From Candidatus Heimdallarchaeota archaeon (GTDB taxonomy: Archaea > Asgardarchaeota > Heimdallarchaeia > Heimdallarchaeales > Kariarchaeaceae): 64,000 nucleotides of DNA. The notes beneath the pieces were generated by a model that searched no databases, had not been told where the DNA came from, and saw nothing but the letters and a program-made list of their open reading frames with translations. The stretch spans positions 186,001-250,000 of the forward strand of contig JASBSB010000003.1 of NCBI GenBank assembly GCA_030149205.1. The letters are read 5' to 3'. Below are positions 1 through 9,553 of this stretch, one piece after another. Every line of letters starts with the position of its first letter. Within the stretch, counting starts at the first letter, position 1. A program made the position numbers and the translations under genes.

Positions 1-224
1 CCAAATTGATTTTTGTGATGGGTTACAAAGGTCCCAGTTTCAACAAAGGTCTCTGGGTCTAATAAAAGTTGGATTCTCTCTCTGGCAGTGTATTTTCCCT
101 TATCATGTTGTGCATCAATTCTTCTTTGACCACCTCCAATCAAGGCTTCCTGATATTTTTCCTTGTATTCTTCTATCTTAGCTTTTGTTGTCTCCTCCTG
201 AGATTTTTTTTGCTGAGATTCCAT
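1..224 (-). CDS. pccB: Acyl-CoA carboxylase carboxyltransferase (beta) subunit, N-terminal part
   Basis: The gene is cut by the left edge, so only about the first 74 codons are present, from an ATG at 224. The translation begins with a Lys/Glu/Gln-rich helix and then a segment reading [20 protein letters not shown], which leads into [11 protein letters not shown]. This is the usual start of the carboxyltransferase beta subunit of propionyl-/acetyl-CoA carboxylases. It transfers CO2 from carboxybiotin to an acyl-CoA. It is the last visible gene of a minus-strand operon after the biotin carboxylase and biotin carrier genes, so the three form one biotin-dependent carboxylase. The acyl-CoA substrate (propionyl or acetyl) cannot be told from this fragment. 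Confidence 0.85.
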   Translation of the reverse strand, partial: MESQQKKSQEETTKAKIEEYKEKYQEALIGGGQRRIDAQHDKGKYTARERIQLLLDPETFVETGTFVTHHKNQF

Positions 225-285
225 ATGATATTGAATATTTCGGGTGTATTTAAGAGTATTAACTGTGAGTTAGATGGATTGAAAT

Positions 286-861
286 TTAAACAGTTTTGTG
301 TTTTTTGATTACAATCAAAGGGTCATCAGTGTTAACTTGATCAGAAGATTTTACAAGAATTCTATCAATATACCCCGAACTTTGGCTGATTATTTCATTT
401 TGCATTTTCATCGCTTCAAGAGTAAGAAGCTTCTGACCTTCCTCAATTTTATCACCGATTTTTACCAGAATTTCCACAACGATCCCTGGTAATGGAGCAT
501 TCACTTGCTCAACACTAGAACCACCGGATGTTTTCCTCTTCAATTTGGGGAGACTTGGGATAAAAGTAAATTCTATAGGTCTGCCATCCAGATAAATGGT
601 TCCCTCTGATTTGGATATTTTGTAACTATGGTCACCAATAATCACAATATTATCTTTACCGATCGACTCTATCACAGGTCTATACACTTTATCATCCATT
701 GAAATTTCTCCAGTGTTTTTGTTGAACAGTAGGCTCATGTTTCGCCCGTTAAGATTTATATCATAAGGAAGAAAATCCTTAGAAAGTGTTGGTGGTTTGA
801 TCTTCTCAGACTTCTTCTTCTCTTGGGCCTCCATAGACCTTTCAATTGTACCTTTTGACAT
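286..861 (-). CDS. Biotin carboxyl carrier protein of acyl-CoA carboxylase
   Basis: This 191-residue protein has a C-terminal biotinyl domain with the canonical EAMKM motif, whose Lys is the biotin attachment site. Upstream of it is a variable region and a Pro/Ser-rich linker before PLPGIVVEI. The carrier shuttles carboxybiotin between biotin carboxylase and carboxyltransferase. The longest frame opens at a GTG at 870, but GAGGTGG lies best for the ATG at 861, which overlaps the TGA stop of the biotin carboxylase gene by one base, indicating translational coupling. The biotin carboxylase and carrier are separate genes here, not the fused alpha subunit common in bacteria and eukaryotes. No biotin ligase is seen nearby. 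Confidence 0.88.
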   Translation of the reverse strand: MSKGTIERSMEAQEKKKSEKIKPPTLSKDFLPYDINLNGRNMSLLFNKNTGEISMDDKVYRPVIESIGKDNIVIIGDHSYKISKSEGTIYLDGRPIEFTFIPSLPKLKRKTSGGSSVEQVNAPLPGIVVEILVKIGDKIEEGQKLLTLEAMKMQNEIISQSSGYIDRILVKSSDQVNTDDPLIVIKKHKTV

Positions 862-2342
862 CATGACCACCTCTTTACTGATTCTGCCAGTGCTGTTGTC
901 TTCCAGTTTGATTGCTCTCTTATGGGTAGAAAGACCTTTCTCGTCATAAACTGGTTTGCAAATAAAGCTGCAACTCTTCGGTTAAACGCTTCCCTGATAT
1001 AAGGGATGATATTTTCTTCTGTGATAAAATTAGTGTTTATATCACCAGAATGAAACCTTTTATTTGCTAAGGTCACTCTATGGAATGCATGATTCGTTGG
1101 AATACCCACAATTGCTAACTCTGAAACTGCATGAAATGCCCTAACAATTGATTCCTTACGAGTTCTCCCCCAGACGATCAATTTCCCAAGCAACGAATCA
1201 TAATCTCTAGGGATTGTATATCCAGAGTAGAGATGAGTATCGAACCTTACACCTGGACCACCTGGTATTGATAGTTGCCTGACAGTTCCAAAAGTTGGGG
1301 TAAAATTAGTGAGTGGGTCTTCTGCATTGATTCGCATTTCAATTGCATGCCCATTGAATTTGATTTCATTTTGCCTGAATGACAATTTATTACCCATCGC
1401 AACTTTAAGTTGTTCCTGAACTAGGTCTACACCAGTAATCATTTCCGTTACAGGATGTTCAACTTGAATTCTTGTGTTAACCTCATTAAAGTAGAACTGT
1501 CCATCCTTATAGAGAAATTCAGCAGTCCCAGCGTTTACATACTGGACTTCTTTCGCAAGCTTTTTGACAAGTCCCCCGATTTGCTTACGTTCTTCATCAG
1601 TTATTGCCACTGATGTAGCCTCTTCAACTAGTTTTTGATGTCTTCTTTGTATCGAACATTCTCTTTCTCCCAGATGAACTATATTACCTTTAGAATCAGC
1701 AATGAACTGAATTTCAATATGTCTTGGATTTTCAATATATTTCTCAATAAATACCTCTGGGTTGCCAAATGCTGCAAGTGATTGTTTGGTAGATTTTTCA
1801 ATTGCTGGAAGCAATTCTTCCTTAGCATAAGCAACTTGCATACCCATTCCTCCTCCTCCGGCTCGAGCCTTAACTATCACAGGATACCCAATTTTTTCTG
1901 CCACCTCATATGCCTCTTCTGTAGCTTGGACGGGTTTATCACTTCCTTTCGTAGTTGGGATACCGACTTTTTCTGCAAGGTCTCTCGCAGTGATTTTATC
2001 ACCAAGAAGTTTAATACTTTTAGAATTTGGGCCGACCCAAGTTATACCTTGTTCTGTAATAGCATGAGCAAATTCTGATGATTCCGACAAAAAACCATAC
2101 CCAGGGTGTAGAGAATCAATGTTAAGTACCTGTGCAACCTCAATTATTTTTTCTATATTTAGATAATTCTTCGATGCAGGTCCACCCCCCAGTGATACAG
2201 ATTCATCAGCCAATTGAATATGCTTGCTAGATTTATCCTGGTCTGAGTAGATTGCCACAGTTTCAATCCCAAGTGATTTTGCTGCTCTAATAACTCGAAC
2301 AGCTATTTCTCCTCGATTTGCGATCAGAAGTTTATCGAACAC
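861..2342 (-). CDS. accC: Biotin carboxylase subunit of acyl-CoA carboxylase
   Basis: Biotin carboxylase carboxylates biotin with bicarbonate and ATP. The sequence has the N-terminal LIANRGEIAVR signature, the glycine-rich ATP-grasp loop (KARAGGGGMGM), the EKYIENPRHIE segment, ERECSIQRRHQK, the catalytic FNEVNTRIQVEHPVTE block and the C-terminal domain RINAEDP. The frame can be opened to a TTG at 2390, adding 16 unusual residues; the GTG at 2342 coincides with the normal family N-terminus, so I prefer it, without clear Shine-Dalgarno support. The length of about 493 residues is normal for the family. It lies in one operon with the thiolase-fold gene upstream and the biotin carrier downstream. 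Confidence 0.9.
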   Translation of the reverse strand: MFDKLLIANRGEIAVRVIRAAKSLGIETVAIYSDQDKSSKHIQLADESVSLGGGPASKNYLNIEKIIEVAQVLNIDSLHPGYGFLSESSEFAHAITEQGITWVGPNSKSIKLLGDKITARDLAEKVGIPTTKGSDKPVQATEEAYEVAEKIGYPVIVKARAGGGGMGMQVAYAKEELLPAIEKSTKQSLAAFGNPEVFIEKYIENPRHIEIQFIADSKGNIVHLGERECSIQRRHQKLVEEATSVAITDEERKQIGGLVKKLAKEVQYVNAGTAEFLYKDGQFYFNEVNTRIQVEHPVTEMITGVDLVQEQLKVAMGNKLSFRQNEIKFNGHAIEMRINAEDPLTNFTPTFGTVRQLSIPGGPGVRFDTHLYSGYTIPRDYDSLLGKLIVWGRTRKESIVRAFHAVSELAIVGIPTNHAFHRVTLANKRFHSGDINTNFITEENIIPYIREAFNRRVAALFANQFMTRKVFLPIREQSNWKTTALAESVKRWS

Positions 2343-2396
2343 AATTGTTATAACAGAGTACCCTAAAAAAGGCTTCTCTTTGTCAATCAAACTGAT

Positions 2397-3347
2397 TTAA
2401 TCTTCTTTTCCCCATTCTATAGCCATTGTACCCATTGAAAAGCCCAAACTTGTCCCACTTACTATGACTTTAGACCCCGGCTGAATTAGTCCTGTCTCTA
2501 AGCCATAGTCGAGTTGATATAATAAATCATTGGTTCCCATATGAGGAACCTCTTTCAAACATGAGATTCCGGATTTCTCAATTGGAAAATTCATTTGATC
2601 AAGAACCATTTTTGAACTTGCATAATTAGAACAACTAATCGCAATAAAGTCAATATCCTTTGGATAGGTTTTCATGGCAAGACATGATTCTCTGAGGTGA
2701 GTCCCAAAAGTCTTAACCATATATTTGCTCAATTCCTTCCCCTTGTGTAAGTTGGCCAGATGATATTTTGCATCATCACCCAAAATAAACATATCTCGAA
2801 ACTCTGGATTGGTATTAACCTTTACATATCTGATCAAATTACCGTCTGTGTTTTTGGAGAACATAAAAGCTCCGATGGAATCTGCGAAGATACAATTTCC
2901 GTCAGAACAGTTATCAGTATATTGTGTTGTCATCTGAACAGCTCCAACCGCCACATGGTCAATATCATTCTGAGAGAAGTGAAGGCCAGCCAATTTCGCA
3001 GCAACAATGACAGAAGCACAACCCAGCGAAAAGTCAAAACCAAACCCTTCTGCTGAGGGAAAAGCACTCATAACCACAGGGCTGGCACCTTCAGGATGTG
3101 ACTTGTAGCCATTATGAATCCCTAAAAACACACTAAGCTTGTCTGGGTCTATTTTTGCCTTTTGTTGTGCAAGAATCACCTGTTTCACCAATCTATTTTC
3201 CCATTCAGATTCATCAGAATATACCCAAGTGCTATTAACTGGATTTCTTGATTTAACAAATTCAGGGAGGCCCAATGAGGAGATTTCCACCCTCTTGTCT
3301 CCCCTTTCGAAGCTCCAACCTGAAAGAGTTAAATCATTGAATTTCAT
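2397..3347 (-). CDS. Thiolase-fold protein related to 3-oxoacyl-ACP synthase III / HMG-CoA synthase
   Basis: The 316-residue protein has the thiolase-superfamily layout: a candidate nucleophile Cys110 in DFSLGCAS and a glycine-rich C-terminus GTSLGFSMGTMAIEWG typical of KAS III. The place where KAS III has the HQAN motif reads ISCSNYAS, so the usual catalytic His seems absent, while a His269 occurs in the PHMGTND segment. It may therefore do a Claisen-type or acyl-transfer reaction with altered chemistry, or act only as an acyl-binding partner. It is the first gene of the acyl-CoA carboxylase operon, only a few bases before the next gene. An AT-rich TATA-like stretch lies just upstream of the ATG. 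The exact substrate is unknown. Confidence 0.7.
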   Translation of the reverse strand: MKFNDLTLSGWSFERGDKRVEISSLGLPEFVKSRNPVNSTWVYSDESEWENRLVKQVILAQQKAKIDPDKLSVFLGIHNGYKSHPEGASPVVMSAFPSAEGFGFDFSLGCASVIVAAKLAGLHFSQNDIDHVAVGAVQMTTQYTDNCSDGNCIFADSIGAFMFSKNTDGNLIRYVKVNTNPEFRDMFILGDDAKYHLANLHKGKELSKYMVKTFGTHLRESCLAMKTYPKDIDFIAISCSNYASSKMVLDQMNFPIEKSGISCLKEVPHMGTNDLLYQLDYGLETGLIQPGSKVIVSGTSLGFSMGTMAIEWGKED

Positions 3348-3399
3348 ATATAATTTTATTCAGTATTTGAGGTTAAAAATCTAAGTTTAGTGAGATATT

Positions 3400-4842
3400 T
3401 CAACCTTTGATATTTCCAATTGGACGAAGTTGCACTATAGGTCTTGCAAGATTTCCATCTTCGCATGCTTTCACTACCTCTGCAAGTTCTTTGTATGCAA
3501 ACCCAGCTTCTTCAGCAAGGCCTTTCCAAGAAGCTCCCTTGACATAGATTCCCTTGTCCAACATTTGTTTGTAAAGTTCTTCCCCTGTTATCTGCTTCTT
3601 AGCTTTTGATCTGCTCATAGTCCTTCCTGAGCCATGGGCTGAACTTCCAAAGGCTTCTGTCATAGATTTGTCAGTACCAGCAAGGATGTATGAACCAGTC
3701 TCCATGCTCCCACCAATTATTACTGGTTGACCATATTTTTTGTATTGTGGTGCTAAATCTTTTTGGTTGGGACCAAAGGCACGAGTAGCTCCTTTTCGGT
3801 GGACTAACACATTTCTTTTCTCGCCATCAACCAAGTGATCCTCAAATTTGGCTATATTATGGCACACATCGTAGGTTAATGACATCCCAAGCTCATCCTG
3901 ATCCATTTTGAATATCTTTGAAAATACTTTTCTGGTCTGGTTCATAATTATAGCCCTGTTCGCAAATGCCATATTGGCTGCACATGCCATAGCAGCAAAA
4001 TAATCCTCACCCTCTCGTGACTTGATTGGTGCTGCAGCTAACTCCTTATCTCGGACTTTTATCCCATAATGTGGCATAACATCCAAAAATTTTCTCAAAT
4101 GCTCAGATGCAATTTGATGTCCAAATCCTCGTGAACCGCAATGAATCATAACTACAACCTGTTGATCTTTATCCACTCCAAAAGCATTTGCAGCCTCAAT
4201 GTCATGTACGTTTGATTTATGAGCAACCTGAACCTCCAAGAAATGATTACCACTACCTAAAGTTCCAAGCTGGTTTCTTCCTCTTGATCTTGCTTTTTTT
4301 GATATCAAATCCGGGTTTGCTCCCTCGATCTTCCCCTGTTCCTCCATAAATGCTTTATCAGCTTTCCACCCTAAGTTATTATCAATTACCCAATCCACTC
4401 CACCTGTCATCACCTCATCAAATTGTGAGTCATTTAGAGGATGGGTCCCCTTTGTTCCAACCCCTGTTGGAACCGCCCTAAACAATTCATCTACAAGTTC
4501 CCTTAATTTAGGTTTTACCTCTTCATATACCAGATTAGTCCTAATGAGGCGCATACCACAATTGATATCAAAACCAATACCACCTGGTGAGATTACACCT
4601 TCTTCAACATCCATAGCTGCAACACCACCTATGGGAAATCCATATCCCCAATGGCCATCAGGCATCACACTTACCTTTTTAACCAATCCAGGAAGAGTTG
4701 CCACGTTCATTGCCTGATTGATTACACCTTGATCTAGGTCTTCAATTAGTTTTGTATTTGAATATATATGGACAGGGACATTCATATCACCATTTGGGGA
4801 AATTTCCCAAATATTTGAACTGTATCTATTTAATTCTACCAC
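3400..4842 (-). CDS. rtcB: tRNA-splicing RNA ligase RtcB
   Basis: RtcB joins 2',3'-cyclic phosphate and 5'-OH RNA ends with GTP and Mn2+, sealing tRNA exons after intron removal. Visible blocks are DGHWGYGFPIGGVA, GGIGFDINCGMRL (metal-binding Cys), GTLGSGNHFLE, HCGSRGFGHQ and the HGSGRTMSR segment carrying the His that is guanylylated. At 480 residues it is full length. The start is a GTG at 4842 with no Shine-Dalgarno; an AT-rich element at about 4858-4870 lies at the right distance for a leaderless transcript. A copy of its promoter and first codons is found at 7156-7290. An intron-containing tRNA-Tyr occurs in this window and would need this enzyme. Confidence 0.95.
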   Translation of the reverse strand: MVELNRYSSNIWEISPNGDMNVPVHIYSNTKLIEDLDQGVINQAMNVATLPGLVKKVSVMPDGHWGYGFPIGGVAAMDVEEGVISPGGIGFDINCGMRLIRTNLVYEEVKPKLRELVDELFRAVPTGVGTKGTHPLNDSQFDEVMTGGVDWVIDNNLGWKADKAFMEEQGKIEGANPDLISKKARSRGRNQLGTLGSGNHFLEVQVAHKSNVHDIEAANAFGVDKDQQVVVMIHCGSRGFGHQIASEHLRKFLDVMPHYGIKVRDKELAAAPIKSREGEDYFAAMACAANMAFANRAIIMNQTRKVFSKIFKMDQDELGMSLTYDVCHNIAKFEDHLVDGEKRNVLVHRKGATRAFGPNQKDLAPQYKKYGQPVIIGGSMETGSYILAGTDKSMTEAFGSSAHGSGRTMSRSKAKKQITGEELYKQMLDKGIYVKGASWKGLAEEAGFAYKELAEVVKACEDGNLARPIVQLRPIGNIKG

Positions 4843-4981
4843 AAAATAGAGGAGGGTCGTTAATTTATTAACTGATTTATTGATTTCCGTTAACTTAATT
4901 ATGATCTTGATGTAATTTTGATACTAAAAATGAATTGATTTTGATTTATGTTACTAAATATTTGAAATTGATTTTAATACT

Positions 4982-7069
4982 TTATACTCTTCTTTTCTTT
5001 TTCATGATAACTGCTGTTGTGATGACAGCGAATGAGGCGATCAACGCTAAAATTGGGTCACCAACAAAAGAAGAAAGGTTCTTAAACTGAGTTGATAACA
5101 CACCACCACCATTATTTGTGATTGCAATTTTGTATCCAGCTTTTTGCATTAAAACTTTAGCCTCATTCAAGTCAAATGGAATCTTATACTGATTTGTATA
5201 AAATCCAGAAGGCTCAAAGAAGATCTTTACTGGTGAGTCTTGAGGAGCTCTGAGGTTATCAACAATTGCTTGAAGTGCTTTCTTGTCAACCGCTGATGCG
5301 ATGGCTCTTCTGACATAGTAGTTTTTAAGATTTGGATTTAGCAGATTGAACATTAACAGATCAGCTGTTGATAATGTTGGGATCTGAAATACCAAAAATC
5401 TGGGATCGTTCTTCTGTGAGAGTACCTCTTCTGCACCGAACGCTGTTGGTGAGGTAAGGTCAACTTCTCCTGACTTAAAGAGTACGAGTTCAACATTTGC
5501 ATCATCTACAATTGGTGAATAGAAGGTTTTGATCTTCAATTCAGTTGGTTTTTGATGAGGTAATGCGGTTGTTGCATTGTATGCAAAGTAGTATGCCGTC
5601 TGATTAACACCCTTTCTTAGATCAAACTGACCGTTTGGTGCATCCCATTCATTAGGGAAGGTAAACATTGAGTTTGCTCTCTTGTAGATATATTGACCAG
5701 CCTTAAAGAAATTAGAGCTGGCGAAGTCCACATAGTAAGGACCGGATTGAACTGGATTTGCAGCAAAATTCTTCCAGGTTTCTGTTGCGAAGGGATCAAA
5801 GTTACCATAATATCCAGCAGTCGTGTTTTGGAATACCCTTATTTTGGTACCGTTCTTGAATACAAGATCTCCACCAAGCAGTTTTGAGGGGAGTATTTGA
5901 ATTCCACCAAAGTTTCTTACATCTTCAAGTCTTGGATTGCTGATATAGAGGGTAATTCGTCCAGTTGTCTTGTTTATTGTATAATGATCCAAATACTGAT
6001 ACATGTCTTGCCAATTTAAACTGAGATATAAATCAAACTTAGTGTACATGTCTAAGGTGAAAGCAACATCGTTTACTGTGACATTACCATAAACAGCACC
6101 AGTTGTTGAATTGATCCATTTTTGGTTTTGGTTGATCCAAAAGTCTATCTTACCATAGGGTACATCAACCGCTGTGTTGTTCGATCCAACAGGTGCATTA
6201 AACCAGGTACTTACATTGAATTGCTTTGCAAGCCATGGGTGAGGCTCATATGCTGCACCATCCATTAATAATGAAGGGAATAAACCGTTAAGCACAAAAT
6301 TTGTCTCGGAGTCATCAGATCTTAATGGATCCCAGACACCTGGCATTGTTGCCAATCTGACAGCAATTGTTGATTTATTGTTCTGTCTTCCAGCTGGTGT
6401 GGTTGAATCCCAGTATGCTCCCTTGTAAGCAGAACCATGTGTTCCTAATAATGGGTCATAACCGTTTAATCCTTTCCAAATTGATACAACACCAGTTGGT
6501 GCGAGTAATGGATAATCATACAGAAGGTTTTGCATGAACCATTTTGTGAACAATAAGGTTTGATCCTTTCTGCTTGGTAGATCGAGGTTCTTTTTCATGT
6601 CATTCAGTAACTTGTCAACCTTGGCTTGTGTAAGGTTAGCTGTGTTACCAGGATCTTGAGGTAACCAGTTCTGCCATGCCTTTGTTCCTAGTTGGTAAGT
6701 GTTTGCTCCAAAGAAACCACCGCTGGTATATAAGGATACAAAATCAGGGGCTATCACTGAACCACCACCGAATCCGACGATAGTTATATCATATTTTTTG
6801 CTACCAACGTCACCGAGTAGGTCACCAACGAAGGAACCCCACTGTTTGCCGACAACTTCTACATTGATACCCAAAGGTGCTAAGGCTTTTACCAAATAAT
6901 AGGCAAAGCTCTGTCTTCTTCGATTACCAACATAAGTTTCAACTTTGATTGTAAAGTTAGTAACGATAGCACCAGATGTCTCAGCAAAAAGTGCGGCGTT
7001 TCCGAAAGTGCTTAGTACAAATGTACCAATTATTAGTGCACTTAATAACGTCAATTTTTTGTGTTTCAT
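4982..7069 (-). CDS. ABC transporter substrate-binding protein, family 5 (oligopeptide type), copy A
   Basis: This 695-residue extracytoplasmic binding protein has a signal peptide (MKHKKLTLLSALIIGTFVLS), an SBP family 5 body and a C-terminal anchor: a Gly/Ser/Thr-rich linker, one transmembrane helix and a KKKRRV tail, which would hold it on the outer face of the archaeal membrane. It should capture peptides or similar solutes for the OppBC permease downstream in coordinates. The open frame extends to 7258, but the ATG at 7069 is preceded by GGTGA at Shine-Dalgarno distance and matches copy B. It is nearly identical to copy B over long stretches, with differences concentrated in the middle and the linker. 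It arose by tandem duplication. Confidence 0.9.
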   Translation of the reverse strand: MKHKKLTLLSALIIGTFVLSTFGNAALFAETSGAIVTNFTIKVETYVGNRRRQSFAYYLVKALAPLGINVEVVGKQWGSFVGDLLGDVGSKKYDITIVGFGGGSVIAPDFVSLYTSGGFFGANTYQLGTKAWQNWLPQDPGNTANLTQAKVDKLLNDMKKNLDLPSRKDQTLLFTKWFMQNLLYDYPLLAPTGVVSIWKGLNGYDPLLGTHGSAYKGAYWDSTTPAGRQNNKSTIAVRLATMPGVWDPLRSDDSETNFVLNGLFPSLLMDGAAYEPHPWLAKQFNVSTWFNAPVGSNNTAVDVPYGKIDFWINQNQKWINSTTGAVYGNVTVNDVAFTLDMYTKFDLYLSLNWQDMYQYLDHYTINKTTGRITLYISNPRLEDVRNFGGIQILPSKLLGGDLVFKNGTKIRVFQNTTAGYYGNFDPFATETWKNFAANPVQSGPYYVDFASSNFFKAGQYIYKRANSMFTFPNEWDAPNGQFDLRKGVNQTAYYFAYNATTALPHQKPTELKIKTFYSPIVDDANVELVLFKSGEVDLTSPTAFGAEEVLSQKNDPRFLVFQIPTLSTADLLMFNLLNPNLKNYYVRRAIASAVDKKALQAIVDNLRAPQDSPVKIFFEPSGFYTNQYKIPFDLNEAKVLMQKAGYKIAITNNGGGVLSTQFKNLSSFVGDPILALIASFAVITTAVIMKKKRRV

Positions 7070-7126
7070 TTTTTCACCGTTTCTATCAATTCTGTTGAGT
7101 CCAATAATCAGACTCATAAGAATATT

Positions 7127-7140
7127 CTCTCGGATGAGAG
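7127..7140 (-). promoter_or_regulatory. Inverted repeat at predicted transcription start of copy A
   Basis: CTCTC-GGAT-GAGAG is a perfect 5-bp inverted repeat about 20-25 bp downstream of the TATA box at 7153-7160, so it sits on or just after the predicted transcription start. The same stem with another loop occurs at 9554-9567 in front of copy B. It could be an operator or a 5' mRNA hairpin. Confidence 0.45.
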
Positions 7141-7152
7141 AAGATTTCAGGA

Positions 7153-7160
7153 CTTTTATA
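7153..7160 (-). promoter_or_regulatory. TATA box of binding-protein gene copy A
   Basis: On the minus strand the sequence reads GGTATAAAAGTCC, a strong archaeal TATA box. The start of transcription is expected near 7130, giving a leader of about 60 nt with a Shine-Dalgarno GGTGA before the ATG at 7069. The TATA box also supplies the TAA that ends the rtcB fragment frame. The same box is found at 9580-9587. Confidence 0.7.
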
Positions 7161-7290
7161 CCTGAAAGCTTAATTCGAAGCTCAAATCTGAAAGAGTTGA
7201 AGCAGTGAATTTCAAATGAGCGGGGGCATTTATATCTCCCTTTGAGAGAATTTCCCAAATATTTGAACTGTATCTATTTAATTCTACCAC
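7156..7290 (-). pseudogene. rtcB: 5' fragment of rtcB left by tandem duplication
   Basis: Reading from a GTG at 7290, the first 14 codons are the same as those of the intact rtcB (MVELNRYSSNIWEI), and the next about 22 codons still align without a gap (KGDINAPAH against NGDMNVPVH, ending TLSDL against LIEDL). After that the frame runs into the upstream region of copy A and stops at a TAA in its TATA box. The intact rtcB promoter region is also copied. This is what a tandem duplication with one breakpoint about 36 codons into rtcB would leave. Whether the 44-codon frame is translated is unknown. Confidence 0.8.
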
Positions 7291-7407
7291 AAAATAGAGG
7301 AGGGTCGTTAGTTTATTAATTTAATTATAATCTTGATGTGATTTAGATACTAAAAATAAATTGATTTTAATTTATGTTACTAAATATTTGAAATTGATTT
7401 TAATACT

Positions 7408-9495
7408 TTATACTCTTCTTTTCTTTTTCATGACAACTGCTGTTGTGATGACAGCAAATGAAGCTATTAATGCTAAAACTGGGTTACCAACAAATGAACC
7501 AGGTAAGATTTGGGATGGGATTACACCACCACCACCACCATTAGTTGTGGTTGCAATTTTGTATCCAGCTTTTTGCATTAAAACTTTAGCCTCATTCAAG
7601 TCAAATGGAATCTTATACTGATTTGTATAATATCCAGAGGGCTCAAAGAAGATCTTTACTGGTGAGTCTTGTGGAGCTCTGAGATTATCAACAATTGCTT
7701 GAAGTGCTTTCTTATCTATTGCTGAAGCGAGTGCTCTTCTGACATAGTAGTTTTTAAGATTTGGATTTAACAGATTGAACATTAACAGATCAGCTGTTGA
7801 TAATGTTGGGATCTGAAATACCAAAAATCTGGGATCGTTCTTCTGTGAGAGTACCTCTTCTGCACCGAAAGCTGTTGGTGAGGTAAGGTCAACTTCTCCT
7901 GACTTAAAGAGTACAAGTTCAACATTTGCATCATCTACAATTGGTGAATAGAAGGTTTTGATCTTCAATTCAGTTGGCTTTTGATGAGGTAATGCGCTTG
8001 TTGCATTGTATGCAAAGTAGTATGCCGTCTGATTAACACCCTTTCTTAGATCAAACTGACCGTTTGGTGCGTCCCACTCATTAGGGAAGGTGAACATTGA
8101 GTTTGCTCTCTTGTAGATGTATTGACCAGCCTTAAAGAAATTAGTATTAGTAAAGTCTATATAATAAGGACCGGATTGAATTGGATTTGCAGCAAAATTC
8201 TTCCAGGTTTCTGTTGCAAAAGGATCATAGTTACCCCAATATCCAGTGGTGTTTTCGAATACCCTTATTTTGGTTTTGTTCGCGAATACAAGATCTCCAC
8301 CTAGTAATTTTGAGGGGACTATTTGAATTCCACCAAAGTTCCTTACATCTTCAAGTGTTGGACTGCTTATATATAGGGTAATTCGTCCAGTTGTCTTGTT
8401 CATTGTATAATGATCCAAATACTGATACAAGTCTTGTCCATTAATAATAATGTATGGATGAGCCTTAGTGTACATGTCTAAAGTGAATGCAACATCGTCT
8501 AAGGTGACATTACCATAAACAGCACCAGTTGTTGAATTGATCCATTTTTGGTTTTGGTTGATCCAAAAGTCTATCTTACCATAGGGCACATCAACTGCTG
8601 TATTGTTCGGTCCTACAGGTGCATTAAACCAGGTACTTACATTGAATTGCTTTGCAAGCCATGGGTGAGGTTCATATGCTGCACCATCCATTAATAATGT
8701 GGGGAATAAACCGTTCAATACAAAACCAGTCTCGGTGTCACTAATCCTCAATGGATCCCAGACACCAGGCATTGTTGCCAATCTGACAGCAATTGTTGAT
8801 TTGTTGTTCTTTCTTCCAGCTGGTGTGGTTGAATCCCAGTATGCTCCCTTGTAAACAGAACTATGTGTTCCTAATAATGGGTCATAACCGTTTAATCCTT
8901 TCCAAATTGATACAACACCAGTTGGTGCAAGTAATGGATAATCATACAGAAGGTTTTGCATGAACCATTTTGTGAACAGTAAGGTTTGATCCTTTCTGCT
9001 TGGTAGATCGAGGTTCTTTTTCATGTCATTGAGTAACTTGTCAACCTTGGCTTGTGTAAGATTGGCTGTATTACCAGGATCTTGAGGTAACCAGTCCTGC
9101 CATGCCTTTGTTCCTAATTGGTAAGTGTTTGCTCCAAAGAATCCACCACTGGTATATAAGGATACAAAATCAGGGGCTATCACTGAACCACCGCTGAATC
9201 CGACGATAGCTATATCATATTTTTTGCTACCAACATCACCGAGTAGGTCTCCAACGAAGGAACCCCACTGTTTGCCGACAACTTCTACATTGATACCCAA
9301 GGGTGCTAATGCTTTTACCAAATAATAGGCAAAGCTCTGTCTTCTTCGATTACCAACATTAGTTTCAACTTTGATTGTAAAGTTAGTAACGATAGCACCA
9401 GATGTCTCAGCAAAAAGTGCGGCGTTTCCAAAAGTGCTTAGTACAAACGTACCAATTATTAGTGCACTTAATAACGTCAATTTTTTGTGTTTCAT
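7408..9495 (-). CDS. ABC transporter substrate-binding protein, family 5 (oligopeptide type), copy B
   Basis: This is the second 695-residue copy of the peptide-binding protein, with the same signal peptide, family 5 body and C-terminal transmembrane anchor ending KKKRRV. The start at 9495 has GGTGA at the right spacing; an upstream in-frame ATG at 9543 would add 16 residues before the signal peptide and is less likely. Compared with copy A, the N-terminal 200 residues and the region around residues 490-650 are almost unchanged, while the middle (TKAHPYIIINGQDLYQ against TKFDLYLSLNWQDMYQ) and the C-terminal linker differ. This pattern suggests divergence in ligand preference with gene conversion elsewhere. 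It is separated from oppC by a long gene-poor gap. Confidence 0.9.
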   Translation of the reverse strand: MKHKKLTLLSALIIGTFVLSTFGNAALFAETSGAIVTNFTIKVETNVGNRRRQSFAYYLVKALAPLGINVEVVGKQWGSFVGDLLGDVGSKKYDIAIVGFSGGSVIAPDFVSLYTSGGFFGANTYQLGTKAWQDWLPQDPGNTANLTQAKVDKLLNDMKKNLDLPSRKDQTLLFTKWFMQNLLYDYPLLAPTGVVSIWKGLNGYDPLLGTHSSVYKGAYWDSTTPAGRKNNKSTIAVRLATMPGVWDPLRISDTETGFVLNGLFPTLLMDGAAYEPHPWLAKQFNVSTWFNAPVGPNNTAVDVPYGKIDFWINQNQKWINSTTGAVYGNVTLDDVAFTLDMYTKAHPYIIINGQDLYQYLDHYTMNKTTGRITLYISSPTLEDVRNFGGIQIVPSKLLGGDLVFANKTKIRVFENTTGYWGNYDPFATETWKNFAANPIQSGPYYIDFTNTNFFKAGQYIYKRANSMFTFPNEWDAPNGQFDLRKGVNQTAYYFAYNATSALPHQKPTELKIKTFYSPIVDDANVELVLFKSGEVDLTSPTAFGAEEVLSQKNDPRFLVFQIPTLSTADLLMFNLLNPNLKNYYVRRALASAIDKKALQAIVDNLRAPQDSPVKIFFEPSGYYTNQYKIPFDLNEAKVLMQKAGYKIATTTNGGGGGVIPSQILPGSFVGNPVLALIASFAVITTAVVMKKKRRV

Positions 9496-9553
9496 TTTTT
9501 CACCGTTTCTATCATTTCTGTTGAGTCCGATAATCAGACCCATAAGAATATTT

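Noticed and set aside
69..308. 79-codon hydrophobic plus-strand frame at the left edge
   Set aside because: It lies antisense to the carboxyltransferase gene (1-224), whose translation matches its family well; the Phe/Leu-rich content is the shadow of a Lys/Glu-rich frame.
7070..7258. 63-residue N-terminal extension of binding-protein copy A
   Set aside because: It is absent from copy B, lies before a proper signal peptide and is read through the promoter and the rtcB fragment; the ATG at 7069 has a Shine-Dalgarno.
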